Shown one piece after another: positions 1 to 8,031 of a stretch of 64,000 nucleotides of DNA (positions are counted from its first letter, which is position 1; each line of letters opens with the position of its first letter). Position numbers and translations under genes: made by a program. The DNA is taken from positions 1 to 64,000 of the forward strand of contig CANOHT010000005.1 of the NCBI GenBank assembly GCA_947565865.1. Direction: 5' to 3'. The DNA comes from an uncultured Clostridia bacterium (lineage in GTDB: Bacteria > Bacillota > Clostridia > Christensenellales > Aristaeellaceae). The notes beneath the pieces are model-generated. The model saw only the letters and a program-made list of their open reading frames with translations, was not told the DNA's origin and did no database searches.

Positions 1-293
1 TCAGGTAAGAAGGTGTGAGAGGCATCGGGCCTTTTCGATGGATGACTACGCAGGCTCTCGTATGATAAATACGCCTGTACAAACGTATCCAGGATGCTAT
101 CATCAATGATGTCAGCGAATAATCTTTCATTTTGAACATAATGACTACAAAGAATTCTGAGCATAGCATGATATTGATCAAACAGTTCCGTTACATAATT
201 TTCTCTCTGGGACAATGCTTCCGCCTCCGCTTCATTGTTTCTAATGGATCTAGTGCGCAGCTTCTGCAAAATGAACGAACATTCAACAATCAT
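1..293 (-). CDS. Sigma-70-like factor, N-terminal part (runs off the window)
   Basis: The reverse strand encodes about 97 residues before the window edge. After an N-terminal stretch rich in Glu and Ala, the segment LFDQYHAMLRILCSHYV followed by an acidic IIDDSILDTFVQAYL resembles region 2 of sigma-70 family factors, which binds core polymerase and the -10 element. I chose the ATG at 293. In the same frame, eight codons encoding MNKTGGK and a TAG lie just upstream, and that ATG has the better ribosome binding site (AGAAGAG), so the gene may really start there and be interrupted by an amber codon. The sequence is AT-richer than the rest of the window, as expected for an acquired element such as an integrative conjugative element. 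The match is by eye and weak; no region 4 is visible inside the window. Confidence 0.4.
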   Translation of the reverse strand, partial: MIVECSFILQKLRTRSIRNNEAEAEALSQRENYVTELFDQYHAMLRILCSHYVQNERLFADIIDDSILDTFVQAYLSYESLRSHPSKRPDASHTFLP

Positions 294-541
294 CCTAATT
301 AATAGCTATTTGCCACCAGTCTTATTCATGTGCTCTCTTCTATTATGGATAAAATTTGTAAAGTGTCAATGCTTATAGGTATGAATCACTGCATAAATAA
401 TGTTTATTTTTCAAGATACAACGAAACAATCGTTATATGCTTCTACTTGATCGATCATTTATCCTTCAAGGAGACCCCGAAAAGAAATGCAGTATCAAAG
501 AATTCTGCTCATGGTGCGCTACATAAGGCGAGGAGGAAAGT

Positions 542-787
542 TTGACGAATGGCGATACTCGGTCTTGCATCAATCAAATACTTAACGCCATTGAATATGG
601 ACGTCTGTCAATAGAAGAAACGGAAGGAAGGGCTCAAAACCTACTTAATAACGAGATTGCCCAAACGAACGAGGCAGCTCATATGGGCATGGTCAATGCC
701 TGTCAGTCCTTGGATGGTGAGAGCGCAACGTCTGTAAGCAGTTATACAAAGGCTTGGGTTGAACCGATTAACAAGCTTGATAAATAA
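542..787 (+). CDS. Short hypothetical protein, 81 residues, TTG start
   Basis: I do not recognise this protein. It is hydrophilic, with a helical-looking middle (EYGRLSIEETEGRAQNLLN) and no signal peptide, membrane segment or cysteine cluster. The main support for translation is a strong AGGAGG about five bases before the TTG start, plus codon spacing without stops through an AT-rich region. A competing 32-codon frame from an ATG at about 487 overlaps its beginning and cannot be excluded. It shares the AT-rich composition of the window's left edge and ends convergently to the YeeE/YedE-type genes, so it probably belongs to the same acquired stretch as the sigma-like fragment. Confidence 0.45.
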   Translation: MTNGDTRSCINQILNAIEYGRLSIEETEGRAQNLLNNEIAQTNEAAHMGMVNACQSLDGESATSVSSYTKAWVEPINKLDK

Positions 788-930
788 TATCTATACGCTT
801 TTGACAGATCCGCTCTGACGTCAATGACAAGCCTCCGCCAATGCCATGGTTGCGTAAGAACAAGCAAGCCCTGAGACCCGCGTAAATCCTATATATCTGC
901 TTGCACAGGCTTTCCCGGCTGCGTTTTTGC

Positions 931-965
931 AAGAAAAAGAGCCGCTCCCATCAGGACGCGGCCCC
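931..965 (-). terminator. Rho-independent terminator after the YeeE/YedE-type pair
   Basis: On the reverse strand, about 35 bases after the stop codon, a short GCCGC/GCGGC stem is followed by a T-rich tract (TCTTTTTCTT). It would end the three-gene transcript that starts at pcp. Between this hairpin and the stop of the unknown gene at 787 I see no other feature. Confidence 0.6.
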
Positions 966-994
966 ACTTCGTCGCCAACCTGGCGACCAGGCAA

Positions 995-2080
995 TCAGCC
1001 CATCGTTTCGGGCTCCTCATCCGTCGTATCATCCTCTTGGTCAGCGTTGTCCTCGTTATCAGCGCCTTCCGCCGACAGCATATCTTTGCGCTCCGGCTCG
1101 CCCACCGCTCTGGCGCCAACAGGCAGCGCTTCCTCCTGGGCAGGGGTTCCATGACCGGAGGCCGCCTCCAGCCGGGCGATGCCCTCCGCCCAATCCTCGT
1201 CTTCCTCCGGCGCATCCTCCAATTCCGGGTGATCCTCCATCACCGGGGCATCCTCCGCCAGGGCTTCCAGGTCGAGGGCTTGTTCCTCCGTCTGCTCCCG
1301 TTCCGGCAGGGAGCTTTCTTCGCTTGTCTCCATGGCTGGCTCGCTCTCCTTGTCCGATGCTTCCGCGGTTTCCGCCGTGTCCACCACCACAGGCTCCTCC
1401 CCAGGGAGAATCGCCACAAAGGTATCCTCCCGGACATCCGCCGCGTCGGTGGAGACCGGCTCCTCCGCCGGGGCTTCCTCCGCCTCCTCATGAGGCGCGA
1501 CCGCTGCCTGCATGGGCGGCTCCTGCGCTTCGATGATCTCCGGCCGAACCGCCGCGCCCAGTACCCATACCACCGCGCCCAGGCACCCCAGCCCCAGGAA
1601 GCCTCCTGCCAGCACATAAGGCTCCGTCAGCGTCACCCGGAACAGCGTCTGGGCCGTTTCAGGCACCCAGCCACGCAGCGCGTCGGCCACGGGCGCGGCA
1701 AAGTGCCATAGCGCCGCGCCCGCCAGACATCCGGCCACGCCGCACAGACCCTCCAGCGCCCGCCCGCCGCCGGTCATCGCCAGAGCCGTTCCAGGCGTCA
1801 TCCCCGTCAATCCCGCCGCCGCGCCGAAGAGCACGCCGCCCAGGATCACCCCGCCGTTCAGCGGCGTGACCATCAGGTTATCCACATCAATTACCGCCAG
1901 CCAGCCCAGGAAGGCCACCAGCATCATGCCGACGCCCAGCGCGTACAGCAGCGCCTTCACCGCATTCCGTCTGCGAAGCGCCAGCGCGCCCGTCACCCGT
2001 TCACGCTCAGTCAGCCCCAGGCGCTGCACCGCCATCCCCAGTAAAAGACCGCCGACCCCGCCCATCACCAGATCTGTCAT
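995..2080 (-). CDS. YeeE/YedE-type membrane protein with long acidic tail
   Basis: The first ~165 residues are hydrophobic with about five membrane segments and carry GGVLFGAAAGLTGMTPGTAL, which aligns with the YeeE/YedE (TsuA-like, DUF395) signature around the thiosulfate channel. In that family the corresponding position is normally GYCPGT, with a cysteine important for sulfur-compound uptake; here it is GMTPGT, so the cysteine is missing. The last ~180 residues are an extremely acidic, Glu/Asp/Pro/Ala-rich, low-complexity cytoplasmic-type tail, unusual for the family. The ATG at 2080 overlaps the stop of the upstream half (ATGA), indicating translational coupling. Function is uncertain: a transporter half, or a membrane scaffold derived from one. 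Confidence 0.65.
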   Translation of the reverse strand: MTDLVMGGVGGLLLGMAVQRLGLTERERVTGALALRRRNAVKALLYALGVGMMLVAFLGWLAVIDVDNLMVTPLNGGVILGGVLFGAAAGLTGMTPGTALAMTGGGRALEGLCGVAGCLAGAALWHFAAPVADALRGWVPETAQTLFRVTLTEPYVLAGGFLGLGCLGAVVWVLGAAVRPEIIEAQEPPMQAAVAPHEEAEEAPAEEPVSTDAADVREDTFVAILPGEEPVVVDTAETAEASDKESEPAMETSEESSLPEREQTEEQALDLEALAEDAPVMEDHPELEDAPEEDEDWAEGIARLEAASGHGTPAQEEALPVGARAVGEPERKDMLSAEGADNEDNADQEDDTTDEEPETMG

Positions 2081-2526
2081 TCGCCGCGCTCCTCCCTTCT
2101 CATGCGGAGCCTGGCTGTCATCAGGCCGGCCAGCCAGGCCGCCGCCACAAACACATAGGCGCTGATGTTCCCCTGCAAAAGGCCGGTCCATGCCATACCG
2201 TCCCCGCCGCCGGCCAGGGATGCGGCCAGTGTCATTGCCAGGCCCCCCAGAAAGCACGCGAGACACCCGCGCCAAGTGGAAACCCGGCGAATGCCTTTGC
2301 GCCGGAGCCTTCCGGGCAGCGCCGCCAGAAAGGCTCCAGGGATCATCATGACCGCCATCGCCAGGAAGAAATCCGCCCGTTCGGCCTCACCCAGGAGCCG
2401 CCGCACCTGACCGTACGCCGCCAGGAAATCAATCCGTCCAACCAGGGTCAAAATCACAGCGGAAGCCGCGGCCAGCCATAATCCCCGCCTGAAGGGTCTG
2501 TTCAGCGCCATCTTCGTTTCGTCCAC
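2077..2526 (-). CDS. YeeE/YedE-type membrane protein, partner half
   Basis: A 149-residue protein with about four membrane segments. Near residues 107-120 the motif GGGDGMAWTGLLQG corresponds to the GGCTSGHGLSG loop of YeeE/YedE proteins, again without the cysteine. YeeE/YedE systems often occur as two half-size proteins encoded side by side, and this gene overlaps the next by ATGA, so the two are probably one complex. I placed the start at a GTG nine bases after GGGAGG; the ATG five codons later has no comparable ribosome binding site. It follows pcp with a 66-base gap on the same strand and is probably transcribed from the pcp promoter. Confidence 0.6.
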   Translation of the reverse strand: MDETKMALNRPFRRGLWLAAASAVILTLVGRIDFLAAYGQVRRLLGEAERADFFLAMAVMMIPGAFLAALPGRLRRKGIRRVSTWRGCLACFLGGLAMTLAASLAGGGDGMAWTGLLQGNISAYVFVAAAWLAGLMTARLRMRREERGE

Positions 2527-2592
2527 AGCAAAAAGCCTCCCGGTGTCCTTTTGAGGACAGTATGCTCGGAAGGCACAAACGCTATTCAATTG

Positions 2593-3153
2593 TTACAGGC
2601 ATCGCAGACAGCAGGCAATAGCCCGGGCCGTCTCCCCGGCGGGAAGGACTGACAGCGGCGGCACATGAATAAACAGCCCCCGATAACCCATTCGCTCCTG
2701 AGCCGCCATCAGGGCATAGTACAAATCGTTGCAAACATAGGCCCCGGCACTCAGGGAAAGCCGCGCTGGAAGCCCCGCCTCCCGCATGGCGCGAACCATA
2801 TCGTTCACCGGCAGGCGGGTCATGAAGGCATCGGCGCCCTCCTGGGCAATGGGCTGCCCGTCGTAGCGCGCTCCGGCATTGTCGGCCAGGGCGGCCATCC
2901 GCCAATTGACCGCCACCAGCTCGGGCGTCACCTCCGCGCGGCCGCCTGCCACCCCGCAGGCTATCACCACGTCAGGCCGAAGCCGCTCGGCTTCCGCCAT
3001 CAGCCGTTCTCCGCACCGCCCAAAGACCACCGGCAGGCGGAGCTTGCGAATGTCGTGGCCGCCCACGCCCTCCGGCAGCAGCTCGACCGCCTCCCAGGAT
3101 GGATTCACCGTATCGCCGCCAAAGGGCTCGAAGCCCGTAATGAGGATCGTCAC
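2593..3153 (-). CDS. pcp: Pyrrolidone-carboxylate peptidase (pyroglutamyl peptidase I)
   Basis: Cytosolic cysteine peptidase of family C15 that removes N-terminal pyroglutamate from peptides. The N-terminus TILITGFEPFGG is the family signature. The catalytic triad is visible as Glu in VAGGRAEVTPE, Cys in AGAYVCNDLYY and His in GLFIHVPP. At 186 residues it is slightly shorter than typical members (about 200-215), with the C-terminal helix cut short. The start is the GTG eight bases after GGAGG: this makes the protein begin where family members begin, whereas the two upstream ATG codons lie inside or before the ribosome binding site. A good promoter lies at 3183-3212, divergent from the isomerase-type gene at 3349. 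Confidence 0.92.
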   Translation of the reverse strand: MTILITGFEPFGGDTVNPSWEAVELLPEGVGGHDIRKLRLPVVFGRCGERLMAEAERLRPDVVIACGVAGGRAEVTPELVAVNWRMAALADNAGARYDGQPIAQEGADAFMTRLPVNDMVRAMREAGLPARLSLSAGAYVCNDLYYALMAAQERMGYRGLFIHVPPLSVLPAGETARAIACCLRCL

Positions 3154-3182
3154 CGCCATCACCTCCATAGGATGCTACCTTC

Positions 3183-3212
3183 AGCATAGCATGCCGGACG
3201 GCAGGGCGTCAA
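3183..3212 (-). promoter_or_regulatory. Sigma-A promoter for pcp
   Basis: On the reverse strand TTGACG and TATGCT are separated by 18 bases, ending about 30 bases before the pcp start. It is one of two divergent promoters in this intergenic region. Confidence 0.65.
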
Positions 3213-3283
3213 GCGGTTATGGGCCGCCATGAAATGGTGATCCAGACTGGGCAAAGGCCTTGGAGGCGGCGCCATCCTACCTC

Positions 3284-3312
3284 TTGCATTTTTCCCGGGA
3301 ATCCACTATCAT
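3284..3312 (+). promoter_or_regulatory. Sigma-A promoter for the interrupted isomerase-type gene
   Basis: TTGCAT and TATCAT are separated by exactly 17 bases and followed by an AGGAGG at 3333-3338, ten bases before the ATG at 3349. Promoter and ribosome binding site are therefore intact although the gene carries an early TAG. Confidence 0.65.
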
Positions 3313-3348
3313 GAAGGGGCAAGAACGCCTTCAGGAGGTACTTGAACC

Positions 3349-4110
3349 ATGATGCTTGGGGCACAGACCTATACCATTCGGGCCTTTACACAGAACGAAT
3401 CGGATTTCCGTGAGGCCATGCGGCGCGTGGCGGACGCCGGCTATGAGAGCGTGTAGCTGTCCGCCGTGGGCCCCATCCCGCCGGAAACGCTGCGGGCCGT
3501 GTGCGACGAGCAGGGCCTGTCCATCGTGCTGACCCACACCAGCCCAGACCGCATCCAGAACGATCCCGAGGGCGTCATCCGGGAGCATCAGCTCCTGGGC
3601 TGCCGCTATGTGGGGCTGGGCAGCATGCCGGAACGCTATCGCTCCGCCGCATGGATCGACCGCTTTGCCGCGGACTTCATGGAACCGGCCAAAAAGTTGC
3701 GGAACGCGGGGATGCGGCTGATGTACCACAATCATCATTTTGAGTGGGGCCGCCTGGGGGACGGCCGCCGCATCCTGGACGTGCTGCTCACGCAGATGCC
3801 CGCGGAGCTGATGGGCGTCACCCTGGACACCTATTGGGTGCAGGCCGCCGGGTGCGACGTACTTGCCTGGCTCGATCGCCTTCAGGACCGCATCGCCTGT
3901 GTGCACCTCAAGGACATGACCATCCACGGCTCGGAGCAGCGGATGGCCGCGGTGGGCGAGGGCAACATGGACTTCGACGCTATCCTGCGCAGGCTCAAGG
4001 CCCTGGGCAAGACGGAGCACATCCTGGTGGAGCAGGACAACTGCTACGGCGACGATCCCTTCGACTGTCTCCGCCGCAGCTGCGCAAACGTGAGGGCTCT
4101 GGGCTTTTAA
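3349..4110 (+). pseudogene. Sugar phosphate isomerase/epimerase-type gene with in-frame TAG
   Basis: Translated through one stop, the 253-residue product is a complete TIM-barrel protein of the sugar phosphate isomerase/epimerase (xylose isomerase-like, AP endonuclease 2) superfamily. Visible metal or substrate residues include the His pair in MYHNHHFEWG, VTLDTYWVQ, CVHLKDM and the closing ILVEQDNCY. The TAG is codon 36 (3454-3456), in GYESV-stop-LSAVGP, where relatives commonly have VQLS; a single C-to-T change of CAG would produce it. Frame, promoter, ribosome binding site and the remaining coding sequence are undamaged, so the lesion is recent, suppressed, or a sequencing error. An internal GTG at 3466 could start a shortened protein but lacks a good ribosome binding site and would lose the first beta strand. 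Confidence 0.7.
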
Positions 4111-4113
4111 CAC

Positions 4114-5217
4114 TTATCGGTGATACCGCCGCCACACGCTGATGATGGCGTCAGCGGCTTCCTCCATGTCCCCCGGGGTGTTCGAGCGGCCCAGGCTCAG
4201 CCGAAGCACCTGGCCGGCCTGGGTCTCCGTCAGCCCCATGGCGCGGTAGACATGGCTGGGCTCCCCGGAGCGGGAGGCGCAGGCTGCTCCGCCGGAAACC
4301 CGCACACCCAGGAGATCCAGAGCGGCGACAGCCTGCTCGGAGGACAGCCCCGGCAGACGTACCGCGCAAAGCCCGGGCAGACGTCGGGCCGGATCGCCCA
4401 GAACGGTCATGGCAGGGATGCCGTCCCGCAGGCGCTGAAGCAGTCGGGTCATCATGCGGCCGAGCAGCTCCCGCTCCCGCGCAAGATCGGCCTGAGCCAG
4501 CTCCACGGCCACCCGAAAGCCCGCGATACCCGGCACGTTCTCCGTGCCCGCCCGACGTCCGCCCTCCTGCCCGCCGCCGGTAAGCAGAGGCCGCAGGGGC
4601 GTTTCCGGGGCCATGTACAGGCAGCCTACTCCCTGGGGGCCGTACAGCTTGTGAGCGGACAGGCTCATGAGTTCACAGTGTCCGGCGTCCACCGGCGTAT
4701 GACCGAAGGCGGCCACGGCGTCGGTGTGCAGAGGGATGCGCCGCTTTTGCGAAAGCGTGTGGATGGCCTCGATGGGCTGGAGCACCCCGGTTTCATTGTT
4801 GGCCCAGTGAATGGAAACAAGCGCCGTATCCGGGCGCAGCGCGGCCTCGACGGCCTCGGGCTGAACGATACCCTGGGCATCCGGCGGAACCAGCGTGACG
4901 GCGCAGCGCCACGCCCGGGCGGCGTACAGAACGGAGTGATGCTCCGTGGCGGACAGCACCACAGGGCGGCCCGCGAAGGCGGAAAAGACCCAGCTGTTGC
5001 TTTCCGTGCCCCCGGAGGTGAAGACAATGCCCGCGGGATCGGCGCCCAGGGCCTGCGCGATGGCACAGCGGGCCGTGCGAAGCTCCCGCCGGGCTTCCCC
5101 GGCCAGCGCATAGGGGGACGAAGGATTGGCGGCATCCGCCCGCATCCAGCGGCATACGGCGTCGGTAACGGCGTCCTCCGGGCGGGTGGTGGCGGCATGA
5201 TCCAGGTTGATGGGCAT
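4114..5217 (-). CDS. Cysteine desulfurase, NifS/IscS family
   Basis: PLP-dependent aminotransferase class V enzyme that takes sulfur from L-cysteine as a persulfide for iron-sulfur clusters or thiolated tRNA. The 367-residue protein starts INLDHAATTRP, has the PLP-phosphate residues TSGGTESN and TEHHSV, the PLP lysine in SLSAHKLYGPQG, the Arg of GGGQEGGRRAGTEN and the active-site cysteine in SGGAACASRSGEPSH. The loop around the cysteine is short. An AGGAGG precedes the ATG, and a clean promoter lies at 5260-5288. It stands alone, convergent with the isomerase-type gene and divergent from GH3, without nifU, iscU or a tRNA-thiolation gene beside it, so its sulfur acceptor cannot be inferred from context. 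Confidence 0.9.
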   Translation of the reverse strand: MPINLDHAATTRPEDAVTDAVCRWMRADAANPSSPYALAGEARRELRTARCAIAQALGADPAGIVFTSGGTESNSWVFSAFAGRPVVLSATEHHSVLYAARAWRCAVTLVPPDAQGIVQPEAVEAALRPDTALVSIHWANNETGVLQPIEAIHTLSQKRRIPLHTDAVAAFGHTPVDAGHCELMSLSAHKLYGPQGVGCLYMAPETPLRPLLTGGGQEGGRRAGTENVPGIAGFRVAVELAQADLARERELLGRMMTRLLQRLRDGIPAMTVLGDPARRLPGLCAVRLPGLSSEQAVAALDLLGVRVSGGAACASRSGEPSHVYRAMGLTETQAGQVLRLSLGRSNTPGDMEEAADAIISVWRRYHR

Positions 5218-5259
5218 GATCGCGCCTCCTTTACAGATACGGATCGGTTTTTCGCTTGC

Positions 5260-5288
5260 ATGATACCACGATCATCGGCAGGACGCAA
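5260..5288 (-). promoter_or_regulatory. Sigma-A promoter for the cysteine desulfurase gene
   Basis: Reverse-strand TTGCGT and TATCAT are spaced by 17 bases, about 40 bases ahead of the start codon. Confidence 0.6.
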
Positions 5289-5342
5289 GCCGGGACAGCA
5301 TCGGCGGCGCAGCCCTGCCGGACAGGATGAAAGGAGAATACC

Positions 5343-7442
5343 ATGGACAGAGCGCAGGCTAAAGCAATGGCACAGGCCCTGGTGGAGCAGATGACGGTGG
5401 AGGAGGCAGCCGGTCAATTGCGGTACGACGCCCCGGCCATTGAGCGGCTGGGTGTTCCCGCCTACAACTGGTGGAACGAGGCCCTCCATGGCGTGGCCCG
5501 GGCGGGCACGGCGACCTCCTTCCCCCAGGCCATCGGCGTGGGCGCGGCCTTTGACCCGGAATTGACCGACGCCCTGGGCGACATCGCCGCCACGGAGGGC
5601 CGCGCCAAGTACAACGCGTCCATCCGCCAGGGGGATCGTGACATCTACAAGGGCCTCACCTTCTGGTCCCCCAACATCAACATCTTCCGCGATCCCCGCT
5701 GGGGTCGGGGGCACGAAACCTACGGCGAGGATCCCTGCCTCACCGCGGCATTGGGCAAGGCCTATGTTCACGGACTTCAGGGAGATGGCGAAACGCTGAA
5801 GTCCGCCGCCTGCGCCAAGCACTTCGCGGTGCATTCCGGCCCGGAGTCCCTGCGGCACCGCTTCAACGCCAGCGCGACGCCCAAGGATCTGGCGGAAACC
5901 TACCTGCCCGCCTTTGAAGCACTGGTTCGTGAGGCGAAGGTGGAATCCGTTATGGGCGCGTACAACCGCACCAACGGCGAACCCTGCTGCGCGAGTCAGA
6001 CGCTGATGGCGGATACCCTGCGGGGCAAGTGGGGCTTTGAGGGGCACTTCACCTCCGACTGCTGGGCCATCCGCGACTTCCACGAGCACCATATGGTGAC
6101 CGATACGCCGGAGGAATCCGCCGCTCTGGCCCTGCGCATGGGCTGTGACCTCAACTGCGGCAACACCTATATTTATATGATGAAGGCCTACGAAAAGGGG
6201 CTGGTGACGGAGGAGCAGATCAGGGCCTCCGCCGTCCGCCTGTTCACCAGCCGCTATCTGCTGGGGATTATGCCGGGTCAGCGCACCGAGTACGACAGCA
6301 TCCCCTACACCGTGGTGGAATGCGGGGAGCATCTGCGCAGGGCGCACCAGGCCGCCCTGGAGAGCTGCGTGCTGCTTAAGAACGACGGCCTCCTGCCCCT
6401 GAGCACGGACAAGCAGCAGGTCATCGGCGTCATCGGCCCCAACGCCAACAGCCGCCGGGCGCTGATCGGCAACTATTACGGCACGTCCTCCCGCTACATC
6501 ACCGTGCTGGAAGGCCTGCAGGAAGCCGTGGGCGACAACGCCCGCATCCTCTATTCCGAGGGCTGCCATCTGTACAAGGACGTGACCCGGGGCCAGGTGA
6601 TGAAGGACAACCTGATCTCCGAGGCCGTGACGGTGGCGGAGCACTCCGACGTGGTGATCCTGGTGGTGGGGCTGGACGAAACCCTGGAGGGCGAGGAGGG
6701 CGACACCGGCAACAGCGATGCCTCCGGTGACAAGCGCGATTTGCTGCTGCCCGCCTCCCAGCGCCGTATGCTGGAAGCCGTGACGGCCCTGGGCAAGCCC
6801 ACGGTGATCTGCCTGATGGCAGGCAGCGCCATCGACCTGGGCGAGTATGGCCGGCGGGCCAGCGCCATCCTGGATGTGTGGTATCCCGGGGCCCGGGGCG
6901 GCAAGGCCGTGGCCGAGCTGCTGCTGGGCAAGGTCTCGCCCTCCGGCAAGCTGCCCGTCACCTTCTATCATAACGAGCAGCTTGATAATATGCCGGACTT
7001 CACCGATTATGCCATGGCGGGCCGCACCTACCGCTATTTTGCCGGGGAGCCGTTGTATCCCTTCGGCTATGGCCTTACCTACGGTGACGTGTCCGTGACG
7101 GCGGCGCAGGCCCGGGCCGTGGAGGGCGGCTGGCAGGTAACGGCCCGCGTCCGTAACGACGGCCCCATGGCAACCCAGGACGTGGTGCAGGTGTATGTGC
7201 AGAACGAGGACAGCGTCCACGCGCCCCGGAACGCCCGACTGTGCGCCTTCCGGCGGGTGACCTGTCCCGCGGGGGAAACGGTGCAGGCGGAGCTGATGGT
7301 GCCTGCCTCGGCGCTGCTGGTGGTGGATGACGAGGGCCGCAGGGTCGCGGAAGGCAAGCCGGCGCTGTATGTGGGCATAGGCCAGCCGGATCGCCGTACC
7401 CGGGCGCTGACGGGCCATGATAGCGTGATGATTGAACTGTAA
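5343..7442 (+). CDS. Glycoside hydrolase family 3 (beta-xylosidase/beta-glucosidase type)
   Basis: A 699-residue retaining beta-glycosidase that releases terminal sugars from oligosaccharides or glycosides. The N-terminal TIM barrel contains WWNEALHGVAR, SPNINIFRDPRWGRGHETYG, the KHFAVHSGPE substrate loop and the nucleophile Asp in GHFTSDCWAI. The second domain carries GLDETLEGEEGD, the loop that supplies the general acid/base Glu in xylosidase-type members, and a fibronectin-III-like C-terminal domain follows YPFGYGLTY. There is no signal peptide, so the substrate is hydrolysed in the cytoplasm after import. The resemblance is closest to the bacterial beta-xylosidase subgroup, but specificity cannot be fixed by eye. 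A GGAGA precedes the ATG; no clear promoter is visible. Confidence 0.9.
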   Translation: MDRAQAKAMAQALVEQMTVEEAAGQLRYDAPAIERLGVPAYNWWNEALHGVARAGTATSFPQAIGVGAAFDPELTDALGDIAATEGRAKYNASIRQGDRDIYKGLTFWSPNINIFRDPRWGRGHETYGEDPCLTAALGKAYVHGLQGDGETLKSAACAKHFAVHSGPESLRHRFNASATPKDLAETYLPAFEALVREAKVESVMGAYNRTNGEPCCASQTLMADTLRGKWGFEGHFTSDCWAIRDFHEHHMVTDTPEESAALALRMGCDLNCGNTYIYMMKAYEKGLVTEEQIRASAVRLFTSRYLLGIMPGQRTEYDSIPYTVVECGEHLRRAHQAALESCVLLKNDGLLPLSTDKQQVIGVIGPNANSRRALIGNYYGTSSRYITVLEGLQEAVGDNARILYSEGCHLYKDVTRGQVMKDNLISEAVTVAEHSDVVILVVGLDETLEGEEGDTGNSDASGDKRDLLLPASQRRMLEAVTALGKPTVICLMAGSAIDLGEYGRRASAILDVWYPGARGGKAVAELLLGKVSPSGKLPVTFYHNEQLDNMPDFTDYAMAGRTYRYFAGEPLYPFGYGLTYGDVSVTAAQARAVEGGWQVTARVRNDGPMATQDVVQVYVQNEDSVHAPRNARLCAFRRVTCPAGETVQAELMVPASALLVVDDEGRRVAEGKPALYVGIGQPDRRTRALTGHDSVMIEL

Positions 7443-7460
7443 TTTTCGAATTGGAAGCTC

Positions 7461-7917
7461 CCTCGCGCCAGTGAAAATGGGAGTCTAAGGGCCAATGGCC
7501 CTCAGGCAGGGGCTTGAGGGCAAGGCCCCCATCGTCCCCTTACCGCGAAGCGATGAAAAAAGTAGTCAGGCAGCGCCCCTGACGGTCGGTTCCAAAACCA
7601 CGCCACCTCGCGCCAGCGAAAATGGGAGTCTGAGGGCCGATGGCCCTCAGGCGGGGGGTTGGGGGCAAGGCCCCCATCGTCCCCTCACCGCGAAGCGTTG
7701 AAAAAAGTAGTCAGGCAGCGCCCCTGACGGTCGGTTCCAAAACCACGCCACCTCGCGCCAGCGAAAATGGGAGTCTGAGGGCCGATGGCCCTCAGGCGGG
7801 GGTTTGGGGGCAAGGCCCCCATCGTCCCCTCACCGCAAAGCGATGAAAAAAGTAGTCAGGCAGCGCAGCGTCCCTGACGGTCGATTCCAAACCCACGGCT
7901 CCCTCGTGCCAGCGATG
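7461..7917. repeat. Three tandem 145-base hairpin-rich repeats
   Basis: Units begin at 7461, 7606 and 7751 with CCTCGCGCCAG; a fourth starts at about 7902 and stops after some 15 bases. Each unit contains short palindromes such as GAGGGCCGATGGCCCTC and GGGGGCAAGGCCCCC, then GTAGTCAGGCAGCGCCCCTGA. The units differ at only a few positions. Short open frames inside simply repeat with the unit and have no ribosome binding site, so I do not call them genes. The array fills most of the space between the convergent GH3 gene and the isomerase-type gene. An inverted relative lies at 9757-9882. Confidence 0.9.
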
Positions 7918-7987
7918 CTGACGGCAGACTTCTGTAAACTCATCATGTATGGAGAACCGCATAAGCATTGAGCTTCTATTCTTATAG

Positions 7988-8030
7988 TAAAATGCCCTCA
8001 GAGAAGAGAACTTCTCCAAGGGCATTTTTG
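7988..8030 (-). terminator. Terminator for the 8032-8964 gene
   Basis: A long stem, AAAATGCCCTTGGAGAAG paired with its near complement on the far side of a small loop, ends in TTTTAC on the reverse strand. The forward strand also ends in a T-run, so it may serve both directions. Between the repeat array and this hairpin (7918-7987) I see nothing. Confidence 0.75.
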
Positions 8031-8031
8031 T

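Noticed and set aside
330..545. A 71-residue frame ending at the start of the short gene at 542
   Set aside because: It has a GTG start without a ribosome binding site and overlaps the upstream region of the sigma-like gene; the TTGA overlap alone is not enough.
3454..3456. General reassignment of TAG to glutamine
   Set aside because: None of the other recognised genes contains an in-frame TAG, and one gene ends with it; a genome-wide code change would place many TAG codons inside genes.
4665..7418. A 917-residue reverse-strand frame opposite the GH3 gene
   Set aside because: Antisense artefact; the GH3 and cysteine desulfurase genes explain the region.
7495..7846. Repeated 68-residue frames inside the 145-base array
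   Set aside because: They recur because the unit repeats and its length lets the frame stay open; no ribosome binding site, and the sequence is explained by palindromes.
7461..7917. A CRISPR array
   Set aside because: The units are whole tandem copies of 145 bases with no unique spacers, and no cas gene is near.
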